Positions 52,861 through 62,430 are shown, numbered from the stretch's first letter. The stretch is 64,000 bases of DNA from CAIYYX01 sp035530135 (GCA_035530135.1 DATKVJ010000021.1:18594-82593), one strand, 5' to 3'. Numbers and translations are program-made. Notes: generated from the sequence alone by a model not told the origin.

Positions 52861-53633
52861 GCGTGCTGGACCTTGCCCGCCTCGCCAGTAGCGATCTGAT
52901 CGCCGCGTTCGATTTTCCGGACGCGGCTCTGGTCAATCAACGTATCCCCAAGAAACTGTTGATCGAGAACGGTGCGCCGACTGCCACCGACCGAAAGCTA
53001 ATTCAGGACGGCATCGAAGAGTTTACCTGGGTTGCCGCGCTCAAGCCGGCCAGCATCGGTGTACCGGAGTATCGCGACGAGCAGCGCAGCTATCTGGAAC
53101 TGGCAGTTCTGTTAGTCGATCTCCGCGAAGCAGCTAAAGTCACTCGCCTCGCCGAGTTGATCCACCGGGCGATTCCTTACCCGGTGGTACTGATACTCTC
53201 GGACGGCACCGAATTGATGCTCTCCCTCGCACATATCCGGTGGGCACAGAAAGAAGCCGACAAGACCGTCCTTGATGGCGAGCCGAGCATGGAGCATCTG
53301 TCCGGCGAACAGAGCAGCCGGAGCGACTTCCTGCAAGCGCTTTCCCTGCGCCGCCAGCCGCGCACCGATCTGTACGCCCTGTACCAAGGCTGGCTCGACA
53401 CGCTCACGGCCTTGCAGGCAGCGTCGATCACTGGGCGCTTCGTCGCCAGCGGCAGTGCCGAACACGCCGCCGCACGGCGAGCGGCCTTGCATCGCTGCTG
53501 CGAGATCGACGGTGAGACGGCGCGCTTGCGTCTTGCCGCCGCGAAGGAAAATCAGATGGCCCGCCAAGTAGCCGTCAATCGGGAAATCAAGGCCTTGCTT
53601 GCCGAACGCGAGCAGGCCGCTGCCAATCTTTGA
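52857..53633 (+). CDS. DUF4391 protein
   Basis: A 258-residue protein matching the DUF4391 pattern: AFDFPDAALVNQRIPKKLLIENG at the start, a central strand-rich part (YLELAVLLVDLR, PYPVVLIL) and a helical C-terminus. Known only from gene context with helicases and type III-like methyltransferases; possibly a specificity or bridging subunit, but this is a guess. It is coupled to the helicase (ATGA) and its stop is 18 bp before the methyltransferase ATG. Confidence 0.78.
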   Translation: MSVLDLARLASSDLIAAFDFPDAALVNQRIPKKLLIENGAPTATDRKLIQDGIEEFTWVAALKPASIGVPEYRDEQRSYLELAVLLVDLREAAKVTRLAELIHRAIPYPVVLILSDGTELMLSLAHIRWAQKEADKTVLDGEPSMEHLSGEQSSRSDFLQALSLRRQPRTDLYALYQGWLDTLTALQAASITGRFVASGSAEHAAARRAALHRCCEIDGETARLRLAAAKENQMARQVAVNREIKALLAEREQAAANL

Positions 53634-53650
53634 TAGAGCGAACGAACAAC

Positions 53651-55597
53651 ATGCAAAAAATTGAACCGTATATTCAACCAATGGCCGCCGGCAGCCCCGA
53701 GGCGCAAAGCGCCGACCTCAAGATGGATAACATCGCCACGCTCAAGGCGCTGTTTCCTGAACTGCTGACCGAACGCATCGTCAACGGCAAGGCGGAGACC
53801 GCGATCAACGTGGATGTACTCAAGCAGCTGGTGGGCGACACCACGGCGAGCGACACGGAGGAAAAATACGGCCTCAACTGGCACGGCAAGCGCCGCGCCC
53901 GCCAGATCGCATTGACCCCCAGCACCGGTACGCTGCGTCCCTGCCCTGAGGACAGCGTCGATTGGGATACCACGCAGAACCTGATGATCGAGGGCGACAA
54001 TCTCGAAGTATTGAAGCTGCTGCAAAAGAGTTACACGGGCAAGGTCAAGCTGATATACATCGACCCGCCGTACAACACCGGCAAGGACTTCGTTTATCCA
54101 GATAACTTTCAGGACAACATCAAAAACTATTTGGAACTGACCGGGCAGGTTCAAGGTGGGAGAAAGATCAGTAGCAACACCGAAGCGAGCGGACGTTTCC
54201 ACACCGATTGGCTGAACATGATGTATCCGCGGTTAAGGCTAGCGAGAAATTTGTTGCGCGACGACGGAGTAATTTTCATAAGCATCGACGATGGAGAGTC
54301 TGCAAATCTTCAAGCGGTGCTCAACGAAATTTTTGGCGAGGAAAATTTTCAAGCAAATATCAGTTGGCAGAAACGATATACGAGGAGCAACAACACGATT
54401 GACTTTACAACGGTCGTGGAACACATCTTGGTGTACTCGAAAACCGATGATTTCTCGGTCAATCTGCTGGAGCGAACTAGGGAGGCTGATTCGCGGTATA
54501 GCAACCCCGACAATGATTCTAGAGGCCCATGGAAAGGCGCTTCACTTTTGAATCCTGCTACCCCGGACCGACGCCCGAATCTTTGCTACCCAATTCAGAA
54601 CCCCAATACCGGAAAAATCACTAACCCAACGACAAATGCTTGGCGTCGGTCGCGTGAAGAGTTCCATAAACTCCAGTCCGACGGGCGCCTTTACTGGGGA
54701 TCAAATGGCGAACAAGCAGTACCTGCAATAAAAATGTTCCTGTCAGAGGCCCGCGAGATTACGCCTATTAATTTTTGGGAGCATGGCTACGCAGGAAATA
54801 CGGACGATGGAACACGGGATCTTCGTGAGCTCTTAGGCGAAAAGGTCTTTGACAATCCGAAGCCAGTCCAGCTCATTGAAAGGGTTCTTGAGCATGGGGC
54901 AGATGAAGATTCAGTCATCTTGGATTTCTTTGCAGGTTCTGGCACAACGGGCAATGCCGTTTTTTGTCGGAACGCTGCCGATCAGGGCCACAAGCGTTTC
55001 ATCCTTGTTCAACTACCTGAGCCGATTGATAGCGACCTACAGCGCAGTTCGGCAGATTTTTGTGATCGCATAAAAAGGCCGAAGACTATTGCAGAAATAA
55101 CAAAAGAGCGTATGCGCCGTGCCGGCGAAAAGGTAAGAGCTGACAATCCTCTGTTCGCTGGGGACATGGGCTTTCGTGTTTTTAAACTCGACACCTCCAA
55201 CATTCGCGCATGGAGCCCGAACCGCGACGATCTTGAAGGCAGTCTTCTCGCCAATATCGAGCATGTTCAACCCGGCCGTTCCGATATCGATGTCCTCTAC
55301 GAACTGCTGCTGAAGTTGGGACTCGATCTCTGCGTGCCGATTGAAGCGCGCCAGATCGCCGGCAAGACCGTGCACAGCATCGGTGGTGGCGTGCTGATGG
55401 CTTGCCTTGAGTCGCGCATCGCCGTGACAGACGCTGAAGCACTGGCGCTAGGCATGGCCGCGTGGCGCAAGGAACAAGCGCCGGCCGGCGACACGACCGC
55501 CGTGTTCCGCGACAGCGCGTTCGATGACGATGTATCGAAGACAAATCTCTCGCTAATGCTCCAGCAGAGTGGTATTTCGCAGGTGAGGAGCCTCTGA
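53651..55597 (+). CDS. Type III-like DNA methyltransferase (Mod), beta-class
   Basis: A 648-residue N6-adenine/N4-cytosine methyltransferase. The catalytic DPPYNTG (138-144) precedes the SAM motif FFAGSGTTG (about 426-434), the beta-class order. A target-recognition region lies between. ATG 53651 is preferred over the TTG at 53630. The middle (about 54210-55190) is visibly richer in A+T than both ends of the gene, which suggests replacement of the recognition domain by recombination. It should mark host DNA against the Res nuclease encoded downstream. Confidence 0.92.
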   Translation: MQKIEPYIQPMAAGSPEAQSADLKMDNIATLKALFPELLTERIVNGKAETAINVDVLKQLVGDTTASDTEEKYGLNWHGKRRARQIALTPSTGTLRPCPEDSVDWDTTQNLMIEGDNLEVLKLLQKSYTGKVKLIYIDPPYNTGKDFVYPDNFQDNIKNYLELTGQVQGGRKISSNTEASGRFHTDWLNMMYPRLRLARNLLRDDGVIFISIDDGESANLQAVLNEIFGEENFQANISWQKRYTRSNNTIDFTTVVEHILVYSKTDDFSVNLLERTREADSRYSNPDNDSRGPWKGASLLNPATPDRRPNLCYPIQNPNTGKITNPTTNAWRRSREEFHKLQSDGRLYWGSNGEQAVPAIKMFLSEAREITPINFWEHGYAGNTDDGTRDLRELLGEKVFDNPKPVQLIERVLEHGADEDSVILDFFAGSGTTGNAVFCRNAADQGHKRFILVQLPEPIDSDLQRSSADFCDRIKRPKTIAEITKERMRRAGEKVRADNPLFAGDMGFRVFKLDTSNIRAWSPNRDDLEGSLLANIEHVQPGRSDIDVLYELLLKLGLDLCVPIEARQIAGKTVHSIGGGVLMACLESRIAVTDAEALALGMAAWRKEQAPAGDTTAVFRDSAFDDDVSKTNLSLMLQQSGISQVRSL

Positions 55598-55668
55598 CTT
55601 GCAAGTTTCTGAGTGCGCCAACCCAACTACTGAGGGCGTACTTCTAACTTCTTCTCTCGGAAAATAAA

Positions 55669-56736
55669 ATGGCACAGCAAATCGTATTGAGCGGCGTCGA
55701 CACATATCGACTAATTGACAACATCCGGTCCTCGCTAAAAAATCAAAAGCCAGAAGTTATAGCGATAGCGGCGGCGTTTGTTTCAACAGAAGGGGTTCAC
55801 CAACTAGCCAAGGTTCTTGGAGAATGCGGGATCGCAAAATGTAGGCTTATAGCTGGGACCGACAATGCAATAACACACCCCGAAGCTCTTTATGATTCGA
55901 TAGAACGAGGCTGGGAGATTCGGCTCGGAATGCGCACCAAGGGTATTTTTCACCCAAAGCTAATGGTTGCAGGTCAGAGTTTCGCTCGTAGCGGCTCTGT
56001 CAAAGACGTTCGTTTCGTATACGTTGGTTCTTCCAATTTGACTGCGGGCGGTTTGATTTCAAACGTTGAATGCGGCCTGATAGCCGAAACGCCAGATAGT
56101 CCATCATCAGCGTCCGATGTATTTTCAGCCCTTTGGCGGCTAGCAAGACCAGCAACGGAATCTGCACTGCGTGACTATGCCGCGCGCTTTGCTGAACGAG
56201 CGAGAAAAAGGTCTGCTTCTGACCTGATCGATCTCGGTCTCAATGATTTGCAAGTTATACCAAAGAATCCAAACGATCTACTCAATCAAACTCGCCCGAC
56301 TCGACCCGCACTCAAAACGAATTTTGCCGTTGCCGCTTGGACAGGGCTACAGTCTTTTACGGGGCAATATCGTTTTCAGGTCGAGTTTCCGCGAGACGCT
56401 GGTAGGGTGTTAAGCCAACTCGTTCGTGGCTATGCTTCGGCAGATGGCCACATCGATGTCTATTGCCCAGAGGATGAAAACACTCGTCATATGCAATTCC
56501 GGTTTTATCCGCAAAATGGGATGTTCCGTCTTAACGTGCCGAACGATGTCGCGGGCGTCGATTGGGTTCGAAAACATAAGGACGGGCTAGCGATTGTTGA
56601 GCAAGGACCGGCAGGTGGCGCTCCGCTTCGCATCAGGTTTCTCAAGCCCGGGACCGACGCAAGTGAGATAGTTGGACGTTCAGCGGCTCTGGGAACATGG
56701 GGGAGAACTACGACACGAGCTTACGGCTGGTACTAG
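55669..56736 (+). CDS. PLD-family nuclease-like protein within the restriction operon
   Basis: A 355-residue protein with one HKD-type half site: H95-P96-K97, then VYVGSSNLTAGG with N123 and E134 nearby. Single-motif PLD nucleases of the NfiI/BfiI/NgoFVII type work as dimers and cut DNA without metal. The C-terminal 200 residues have no motif I recognise and could bind DNA. The gene is A+T-richer than Mod's ends and Res. It sits between mod and res, an unusual place, suggesting a third nuclease in the same system. Confidence 0.8.
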   Translation: MAQQIVLSGVDTYRLIDNIRSSLKNQKPEVIAIAAAFVSTEGVHQLAKVLGECGIAKCRLIAGTDNAITHPEALYDSIERGWEIRLGMRTKGIFHPKLMVAGQSFARSGSVKDVRFVYVGSSNLTAGGLISNVECGLIAETPDSPSSASDVFSALWRLARPATESALRDYAARFAERARKRSASDLIDLGLNDLQVIPKNPNDLLNQTRPTRPALKTNFAVAAWTGLQSFTGQYRFQVEFPRDAGRVLSQLVRGYASADGHIDVYCPEDENTRHMQFRFYPQNGMFRLNVPNDVAGVDWVRKHKDGLAIVEQGPAGGAPLRIRFLKPGTDASEIVGRSAALGTWGRTTTRAYGWY

Positions 56737-56902
56737 TGTCGAGATTGAGAGGAACACCCCTGTTCCAGTTGGAGAAGCGAACGCGGTATTTGCTTAGCTA
56801 GAAGTGACTGTTTAGCAATAGCTAGCAAAGAAAACGTTCACAACTTCTTGTTTTGTATATTTTCTTTTGAAGCTTGACTGACTAAATTAGAAAAGAAGCC
56901 CC
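56737..56902. other. A+T-rich spacer between PLD and res genes
   Basis: 166 bp with long A/T runs around 56840-56890. It may hold a second promoter for res, but no pair of boxes with proper spacing stands out. No gene seen. Confidence 0.35.
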
Positions 56903-59900
56903 ATGAAGCTGCACTTCGAATCCGACTTGCCCTATCAGGCCGCTGCCATAGAAGCGGTATGCGACCTGTTCCGTGGGCAGGAGGTCTGCCGCTCGGAGTT
57001 CACCGTGACCATGCGCGCGCTGTCGGTAACCTCGTTCGTGGCTCCGACTGAGAGTGCCGAACTGTTTCCGGGAACCGTACCGCAGCAAATGACGCTGGAG
57101 GGTGTGCAGGAAACCGACCAGGGCGGCATCGGCAACCGACTGACTCTCCTGGACGACGAGATTGCCGAAAACCTCGGTGCGATTCAATTGCGCAACGGCC
57201 TACCGCCGTCAGGCAAGCTGTCCGCCGATTTCACCGTGGAAATGGAGACGGGCACCGGCAAGACCTACGTTTACCTGCGCACGGTGTTCGAACTGAACAG
57301 GCGCTACGGATTCACCAAGTTTGTCGTCGTCGTGCCTTCGGTGGCGATCAAGGAGGGCGTGAACAAGACGCTGGAAATCACCCGCGAGCACTACGAGGCG
57401 CTGTACCCCGGAGCGAAGGGCTATGAGTTCTTCCAGTACGACTCGGAAAAACTGGGGCAGGTGCGCAACTTCGCGACCAGCCCGAACATTCAGATCATGG
57501 TCATTACCGTGGGGTCGATCAACAAATTTGGTGACGAGGCTGTTGCCGCTGCCGAAGAGTCTGACGAAGCCAAGCGCCGCGAGAAATCCAAGAACAAGAT
57601 GTACCGCGCTAGCGAAAAGACGGGTGGCGAGCGTCCCATCGACTTGATTCGCAACACGAGCCCTATCCTGATCGTGGATGAGCCGCAAAGCGTTGACGGC
57701 GGGATTGACGGCAAGGGCAAGAAGGCTTTGGAGCGGATGGACCCGCTTTGCACGTTGCGCTATTCGGCGACCCATGCCGAAAAGCACAACATGGTGTATC
57801 GGCTGGACGCGGTGGATGCCTACGAGCAAAAGTTGGTCAAGCAGATCGAGGTGGCCGCTGCCACGGTGCAAGGAGCGCACAACCGCGCCTATGTGAAGTT
57901 GCTCTCGGTGAGCAGTAAGCGCGGCGTAATTTCCGCCAAGTTGGAACTGGATGTTGAAGTACACGCGGGTGCGACCGCCTCAGTACGGCGGCAGGAAGTG
58001 ACGGTGCAGGATGGTTTCGATCTCGAACAGGAAACCCGGCGCGCCTTGTACGCCAATTGCCGTATCGGCGAAATCAGGACCGCCAAGGGCAACGAGTTCG
58101 TCGAACTGAAAGTGCCTGGCGGCGAGGTGTATCTGAGTTCCGGCGAAGCATGGGGCGAGGTTGACGCTACCGCCATCCAGCGCGAGATGATCCGGCGCAC
58201 GATCAAGGAACATCTGGACAAGGAAAAGCGCTTGCGGCCCTTGGGCGTCAAGGTATTGAGCCTGTTCTTCATCGACGCCGTCGACAAATACCGCCAATAC
58301 GACGCCGAGGGCAACGCGGTGAAAGGCGAATACGCCGTGATCTTTGAAGAGGAATACAAGCGCTGGGCGCGGCATCCCGACTATCAGAGCTTGTTCGGCG
58401 AAATCGACCTGAACACGGCGGCAGATGAAGTGCACAACGGCTATTTTTCCATCGACAGGAAAAAAGTGGGCGGCAAGTCGGTGGAAATATACAAGGACAC
58501 CAGCGGCGAGACAAAGGCCGACGACGACACCTACAACTTGATCATGCGCGACAAGGAAAAGCTGCTGGGTTTCGAGTCGCCATTGAAATTCATCTTTTCG
58601 CACTCTGCGCTCAAGGAAGGCTGGGACAACCCCAACGTATTCCAGATTTGCAACTTCTCTACCCGCGAGACCGAACGCTGGCGTCGTCAGACTGTCGGCC
58701 GTGGCCTGCGCTTATGCGTGAATCAAAACGGCGAGCGCCTGCGCGGCTTCGAGGTGAATACGCTGACCGTGATCGCTACCGAGAGCTATCAGCAGTTCGC
58801 CGAAAACCTGCAAAAGGACATCGAGCGCGATACCGGCATTCTGTTCGGCGTGGTGCAGGACCACGAGTTCGCCGCCATTGCCGTGAGGCAAGAGAACGGT
58901 GAGCTTGCACCCTTGGGCTTCGATCAGTCGAAAACCCTGTGGAGCCACCTCAAGGAGCAGGGCTATATCAACGAAAAAGGCAAAGTGCAGGACGCCTTGA
59001 AACTAGCCTTGAAGGACGGGACGCTGGTGCTGCCTGCCGAGTATGAGGCGCAGCGGGCGCAGATCATGGCGGTACTACGCAAACTGTCCGGCAAGCTGGA
59101 AATCAAGAACTCCGACGACCGCAGGCAAGTCCCGGTACGCAAGTCGGTGCTGGTCAGCCCCGAGTTCAAAGCTTTGTGGGATCGCATCAAGCACCAGACG
59201 ACCTACCGCGTGCAGTTCGACAACGAGAAGTTGATCACTGGCTGCATCACGGCGCTATGCGATGCGCCTCCCATTACCAAGTCCCGGCTGCAATGGCGCA
59301 AGGCGGGGCTGGCCATCGGCAAGGCAGGCGTCGAGGCGACCGAAAAGGCGGGCGCTGATACGGTCACTCTGAACGAGAACGACATCGAGCTGCCAGACGT
59401 GCTGACCGAACTGCAAGATCGCACCCAACTGACCCGCAAGACCATCGCGCGCATCCTCACGGAAAGCGGACGACTGAACGACTTCAAGCGCAACCCGCAG
59501 CAGTTCGTCGAACTGGCGGCAGACGCCGTCAATCGCTGCAAGCGCCTCGCTCTAGTCGATGGCATCAAGTACCAGCGGCTGGGCGACGAGAACTACTATG
59601 CGCAGGAACTGTTTGAAACCGAGGAACTGACCGGCTACCTGAAGAACATGCTGGTGGACACCAGCAAGTCGGTCTATGAACACGTGGTGTACGACTCAGA
59701 GGTCGAGCGTGACTTTGCCGATCAGCTCGAAAAGAACGACGCGATCAAGGTGTACGCCAAGCTCCCCGGCTGGTTCAAGGTGCCCACGCCCTTGGGCACG
59801 TATAACCCGGACTGGGCCGTACTGGTCGAGCGCGACGGGCACGAGCGGCTCTACTTCGTCGTCGAGACCAAGAGCAGCCTATTCACCGAAGACCTGCGCG

Positions 59901-60028
59901 ACCGCGAAGGCGGCAAGATCGAATGCGGCCGAGCGCACTTCGCCGCACTGGCCGTGGGCGAGAATCCGGCGATCTACGATAAGTTCAAGGATGTGGATGG
60001 CTTACTGGCTTACGAGCCAAGGCGATAA
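56903..60028 (+). CDS. Type III restriction enzyme Res subunit (helicase-nuclease)
   Basis: A 1041-residue SF2 helicase with C-terminal nuclease. Walker A ETGTGKT is at 115-121, motif II DEPQ at 259-262, and motif VI region RRQTVGRGLRL near 620. The PD-(D/E)xK nuclease shows NPDW (D970) and VETKSS (E988, K990). Res with Mod forms a type III restriction complex that translocates or diffuses on DNA and cuts unmodified phage DNA. Length is typical. The start is preceded by AGAAAAGAAG. Confidence 0.93.
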   Translation: MKLHFESDLPYQAAAIEAVCDLFRGQEVCRSEFTVTMRALSVTSFVAPTESAELFPGTVPQQMTLEGVQETDQGGIGNRLTLLDDEIAENLGAIQLRNGLPPSGKLSADFTVEMETGTGKTYVYLRTVFELNRRYGFTKFVVVVPSVAIKEGVNKTLEITREHYEALYPGAKGYEFFQYDSEKLGQVRNFATSPNIQIMVITVGSINKFGDEAVAAAEESDEAKRREKSKNKMYRASEKTGGERPIDLIRNTSPILIVDEPQSVDGGIDGKGKKALERMDPLCTLRYSATHAEKHNMVYRLDAVDAYEQKLVKQIEVAAATVQGAHNRAYVKLLSVSSKRGVISAKLELDVEVHAGATASVRRQEVTVQDGFDLEQETRRALYANCRIGEIRTAKGNEFVELKVPGGEVYLSSGEAWGEVDATAIQREMIRRTIKEHLDKEKRLRPLGVKVLSLFFIDAVDKYRQYDAEGNAVKGEYAVIFEEEYKRWARHPDYQSLFGEIDLNTAADEVHNGYFSIDRKKVGGKSVEIYKDTSGETKADDDTYNLIMRDKEKLLGFESPLKFIFSHSALKEGWDNPNVFQICNFSTRETERWRRQTVGRGLRLCVNQNGERLRGFEVNTLTVIATESYQQFAENLQKDIERDTGILFGVVQDHEFAAIAVRQENGELAPLGFDQSKTLWSHLKEQGYINEKGKVQDALKLALKDGTLVLPAEYEAQRAQIMAVLRKLSGKLEIKNSDDRRQVPVRKSVLVSPEFKALWDRIKHQTTYRVQFDNEKLITGCITALCDAPPITKSRLQWRKAGLAIGKAGVEATEKAGADTVTLNENDIELPDVLTELQDRTQLTRKTIARILTESGRLNDFKRNPQQFVELAADAVNRCKRLALVDGIKYQRLGDENYYAQELFETEELTGYLKNMLVDTSKSVYEHVVYDSEVERDFADQLEKNDAIKVYAKLPGWFKVPTPLGTYNPDWAVLVERDGHERLYFVVETKSSLFTEDLRDREGGKIECGRAHFAALAVGENPAIYDKFKDVDGLLAYEPRR

Positions 60029-60055
60029 GAACGGTAGACGGCTCGGGGGGCTAAG

Positions 60056-62305
60056 ATGATCAAGAACATTCAGCGCATAAAGAATTTCGGCATCTTCGAT
60101 GATTACATTCGGCCACCGACTATTGCGGACTTCGCCGAGAAAAATGTGATCTATGGGTGGAACTACTCTGGAAAAACGACGATATCCCGTTTGTTCAACG
60201 CCCTACAGACAAAGAGCTTGTCAGATGATTTTCATACAGCCAAGTTCTCGGTGATTGATCATGGTGGAATGACGATCACGGAAGCCTCGCTAGGTACCTG
60301 CGACAAGTCCCTTGCAGTGTTCAATTCCGATTTTGTTAGTAAGAACCTCAGTTGGGACGGCGAGGCATTTCTTCCGATCCTGCTGCTTGGCGATGACTCC
60401 ATTGAGGCGGAGAAGAGAATTGCAGCCTACGAAGTACTCATTCAGCGCTGCCGCAACGGATTTGCGACCAAGAGGAACGCCATCGCCGCTGTCGATAATG
60501 CCGTCGCAGAGGGCAAGACGCTCGTCGCAAAGCAGATCAAGACGACGCTAAACATCGTCGAGGCCTTCAACGCTATTCACTTAACTCAAGTGCTCACGTT
60601 CATAGGACTCGACGACAAAGACCATCTCATGAGCGCGGAGCAGTTATCAGCCGACCTGGTCTTAGCGCTCACTCCTGAGAAAGATAAGCTTTCCGCAATA
60701 CAAAAAGTCAGTCTTACTGCTCAACTGAACGACCTCCGTGAGAGTGCGACCAAACTTCTCGCCAAGACGCCATCGCTTTCTAGCACAATTGAATACTTAA
60801 CGACACACCCAAACGTCTCCGAATGGGTTGAGCTAGGATTTCATCTGCACGACAACGCGACCAACTGTGAATTCTGCGGGAACAAGCTCGGTGAGGATCG
60901 CATGCTGGCACTTCGCGCCCATTTCTCAAAGGACCTCCTCAGCCACAAAAAGGAGGTGCAAGCGCTGGAGCAAAGGATTGACGCGGCGAAGCTTGAGTAT
61001 TCACAGAAAAGAGACTCTGAATTCAACCCCCAGTTTAGAGAGCGACTGAAGCCCATTGCGATGAATCTGATGTCGGCAGTATCAGCGTACAACGGGGAGC
61101 TTGACTCGATGAAGCTGTTGTGTGCCGCAAAATTGAAATCGCCGTTTGATCCGCAGACTGTTAACCCTGGATCGGTGAAAACTCAAGCGGAGGTTGAAGG
61201 GGCAGCGAACGCCATCAACCAGTTGATCGCTGAGAACAATGACATCAGTGAGAACTTCACTGCAGAGAGGAAGAATGCAAATCAACGCCTCAGGCGCAAC
61301 CATGCGGCTCAATTTCTCGTGGACTATAAGGTCGCCGAAGGCGAACTAAAAAAGTCACGATGGAAGACGCATCAAGCACGATATGAGAAGGTCGCAAAGC
61401 AAATGCAAGCCGAGGTGAGAGCATTGCAGGCAACCATCAATCGTGCCCAAAAGGGACGTGAGAAGATAAACGAACGTATCGCAGGTCTGCTTGGGTCAGA
61501 AAGTATTCAGATATCAGTTGTCAAAGTCGCCGATGAAGATCGGTTTCAGCTAACCAGGCAAGGAATCGTAGCAAAGAACATGAGCGAAGGAGAGAAGACC
61601 GCGATTGCGTTTGCATTTTTTTTGATCAAGCTACAGGAGGTCAAGGAACTACACGACGTGATCGTATACATCGACGATCCTATTTCCAGTCTCGACAGCA
61701 ACCACATCTTCCAAGTCTTTTCCATCATTAAAACGGCATTCTTTCGCCGCGAAGCCGGAAAACCAGATGGGGAATGGACGACAACCTGCAAACAGATCTT
61801 CTTGTCAACGCATAACTTTGAGTTCTTCTCGTTGTTACGAGAGCTACCCTGCAAAAAAAGTAAGTCTAGGTACTACCTGGTCAAACGAGTGTCGCCGACA
61901 CGGTCAACGTTGATGGATCTGCCTGACTCAATACTGAGGTACTCGTCGGAGTATCACTATCTGTTTAGCGTGATCTACTCTTTCCATAAGAGCCCCGTCA
62001 AAACTGATATCGAACTCCTGCTCTCTTTGCCCAACGCCGTACGCCGGTTTCTTGAGCTCTACACCTACTCGAAGATTCCAAGGGCAAACAGTACAGTGGA
62101 TGAGCGGGCCGCTGTGCTGTTTGGTGCGGAGAAAGCGTTACGAATCACGAAAGTTCTCCACCATTTCAGCCATCTCGGAAGCATTGAGCGATTGGCGGTC
62201 AACACTGATCTGATCTCAGACATTGACAACGTAGTCAACGAAGTCGTCGAGCTCGTAAAAATGGACACGCAACACTTTAATGCTTTAGAGCAGGCCGTGA
62301 TCTGA
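60056..62305 (+). CDS. RloC/PrrC-like AAA_13 ATPase, candidate anticodon nuclease
   Basis: A 749-residue ABC/SMC-like ATPase. Walker A GWNYSGKTT (34-42), signature NMSEGEKTAIAFAFF (508-522), Walker B VIVYIDDPISSLDSNH (535-550) and H-loop STHNFEF (584-590). Long coiled coils flank CEFCG at 271-275, the zinc-hook motif of RloC. The C-terminus has R663-x3-E667 and His residues at 702, 703 and 706, which fit the Arg-Glu-His catalytic set of PrrC/RloC tRNA anticodon nucleases. It starts 27 bp after res and is probably co-transcribed. Such enzymes cleave tRNA to stop phage growth when restriction fails. Confidence 0.8.
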   Translation: MIKNIQRIKNFGIFDDYIRPPTIADFAEKNVIYGWNYSGKTTISRLFNALQTKSLSDDFHTAKFSVIDHGGMTITEASLGTCDKSLAVFNSDFVSKNLSWDGEAFLPILLLGDDSIEAEKRIAAYEVLIQRCRNGFATKRNAIAAVDNAVAEGKTLVAKQIKTTLNIVEAFNAIHLTQVLTFIGLDDKDHLMSAEQLSADLVLALTPEKDKLSAIQKVSLTAQLNDLRESATKLLAKTPSLSSTIEYLTTHPNVSEWVELGFHLHDNATNCEFCGNKLGEDRMLALRAHFSKDLLSHKKEVQALEQRIDAAKLEYSQKRDSEFNPQFRERLKPIAMNLMSAVSAYNGELDSMKLLCAAKLKSPFDPQTVNPGSVKTQAEVEGAANAINQLIAENNDISENFTAERKNANQRLRRNHAAQFLVDYKVAEGELKKSRWKTHQARYEKVAKQMQAEVRALQATINRAQKGREKINERIAGLLGSESIQISVVKVADEDRFQLTRQGIVAKNMSEGEKTAIAFAFFLIKLQEVKELHDVIVYIDDPISSLDSNHIFQVFSIIKTAFFRREAGKPDGEWTTTCKQIFLSTHNFEFFSLLRELPCKKSKSRYYLVKRVSPTRSTLMDLPDSILRYSSEYHYLFSVIYSFHKSPVKTDIELLLSLPNAVRRFLELYTYSKIPRANSTVDERAAVLFGAEKALRITKVLHHFSHLGSIERLAVNTDLISDIDNVVNEVVELVKMDTQHFNALEQAVI

Positions 62306-62430
62306 TCGGAGGATTAGGAATATACCTCTTGTGTTGTCGTGCTTGAATTCTCGAAGCTCCCTCAATTCTCGTTCATGTTCATTTCTCCAAGATGATGAAT
62401 GGGGTCAACTGTCAATTGGGCCGTGATCTG
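62293..62430. repeat. 12-bp direct repeat flanking the RloC-integrase junction
   Basis: GGCCGTGATCTG occurs at 62293-62304, at the very end of the RloC-like gene, and again at 62419-62430 inside the 3' end of the convergent integrase gene, 126 bp apart. It could mark a past recombination junction. Confidence 0.45.

Noticed and set aside
49600..62305. Assignment as DISARM or BREX
   Set aside because: No DrmA/DrmB (DUF1998) pair, no PglZ or BrxC-like gene; only isolated similarities such as a SNF2 helicase and a PLD protein.
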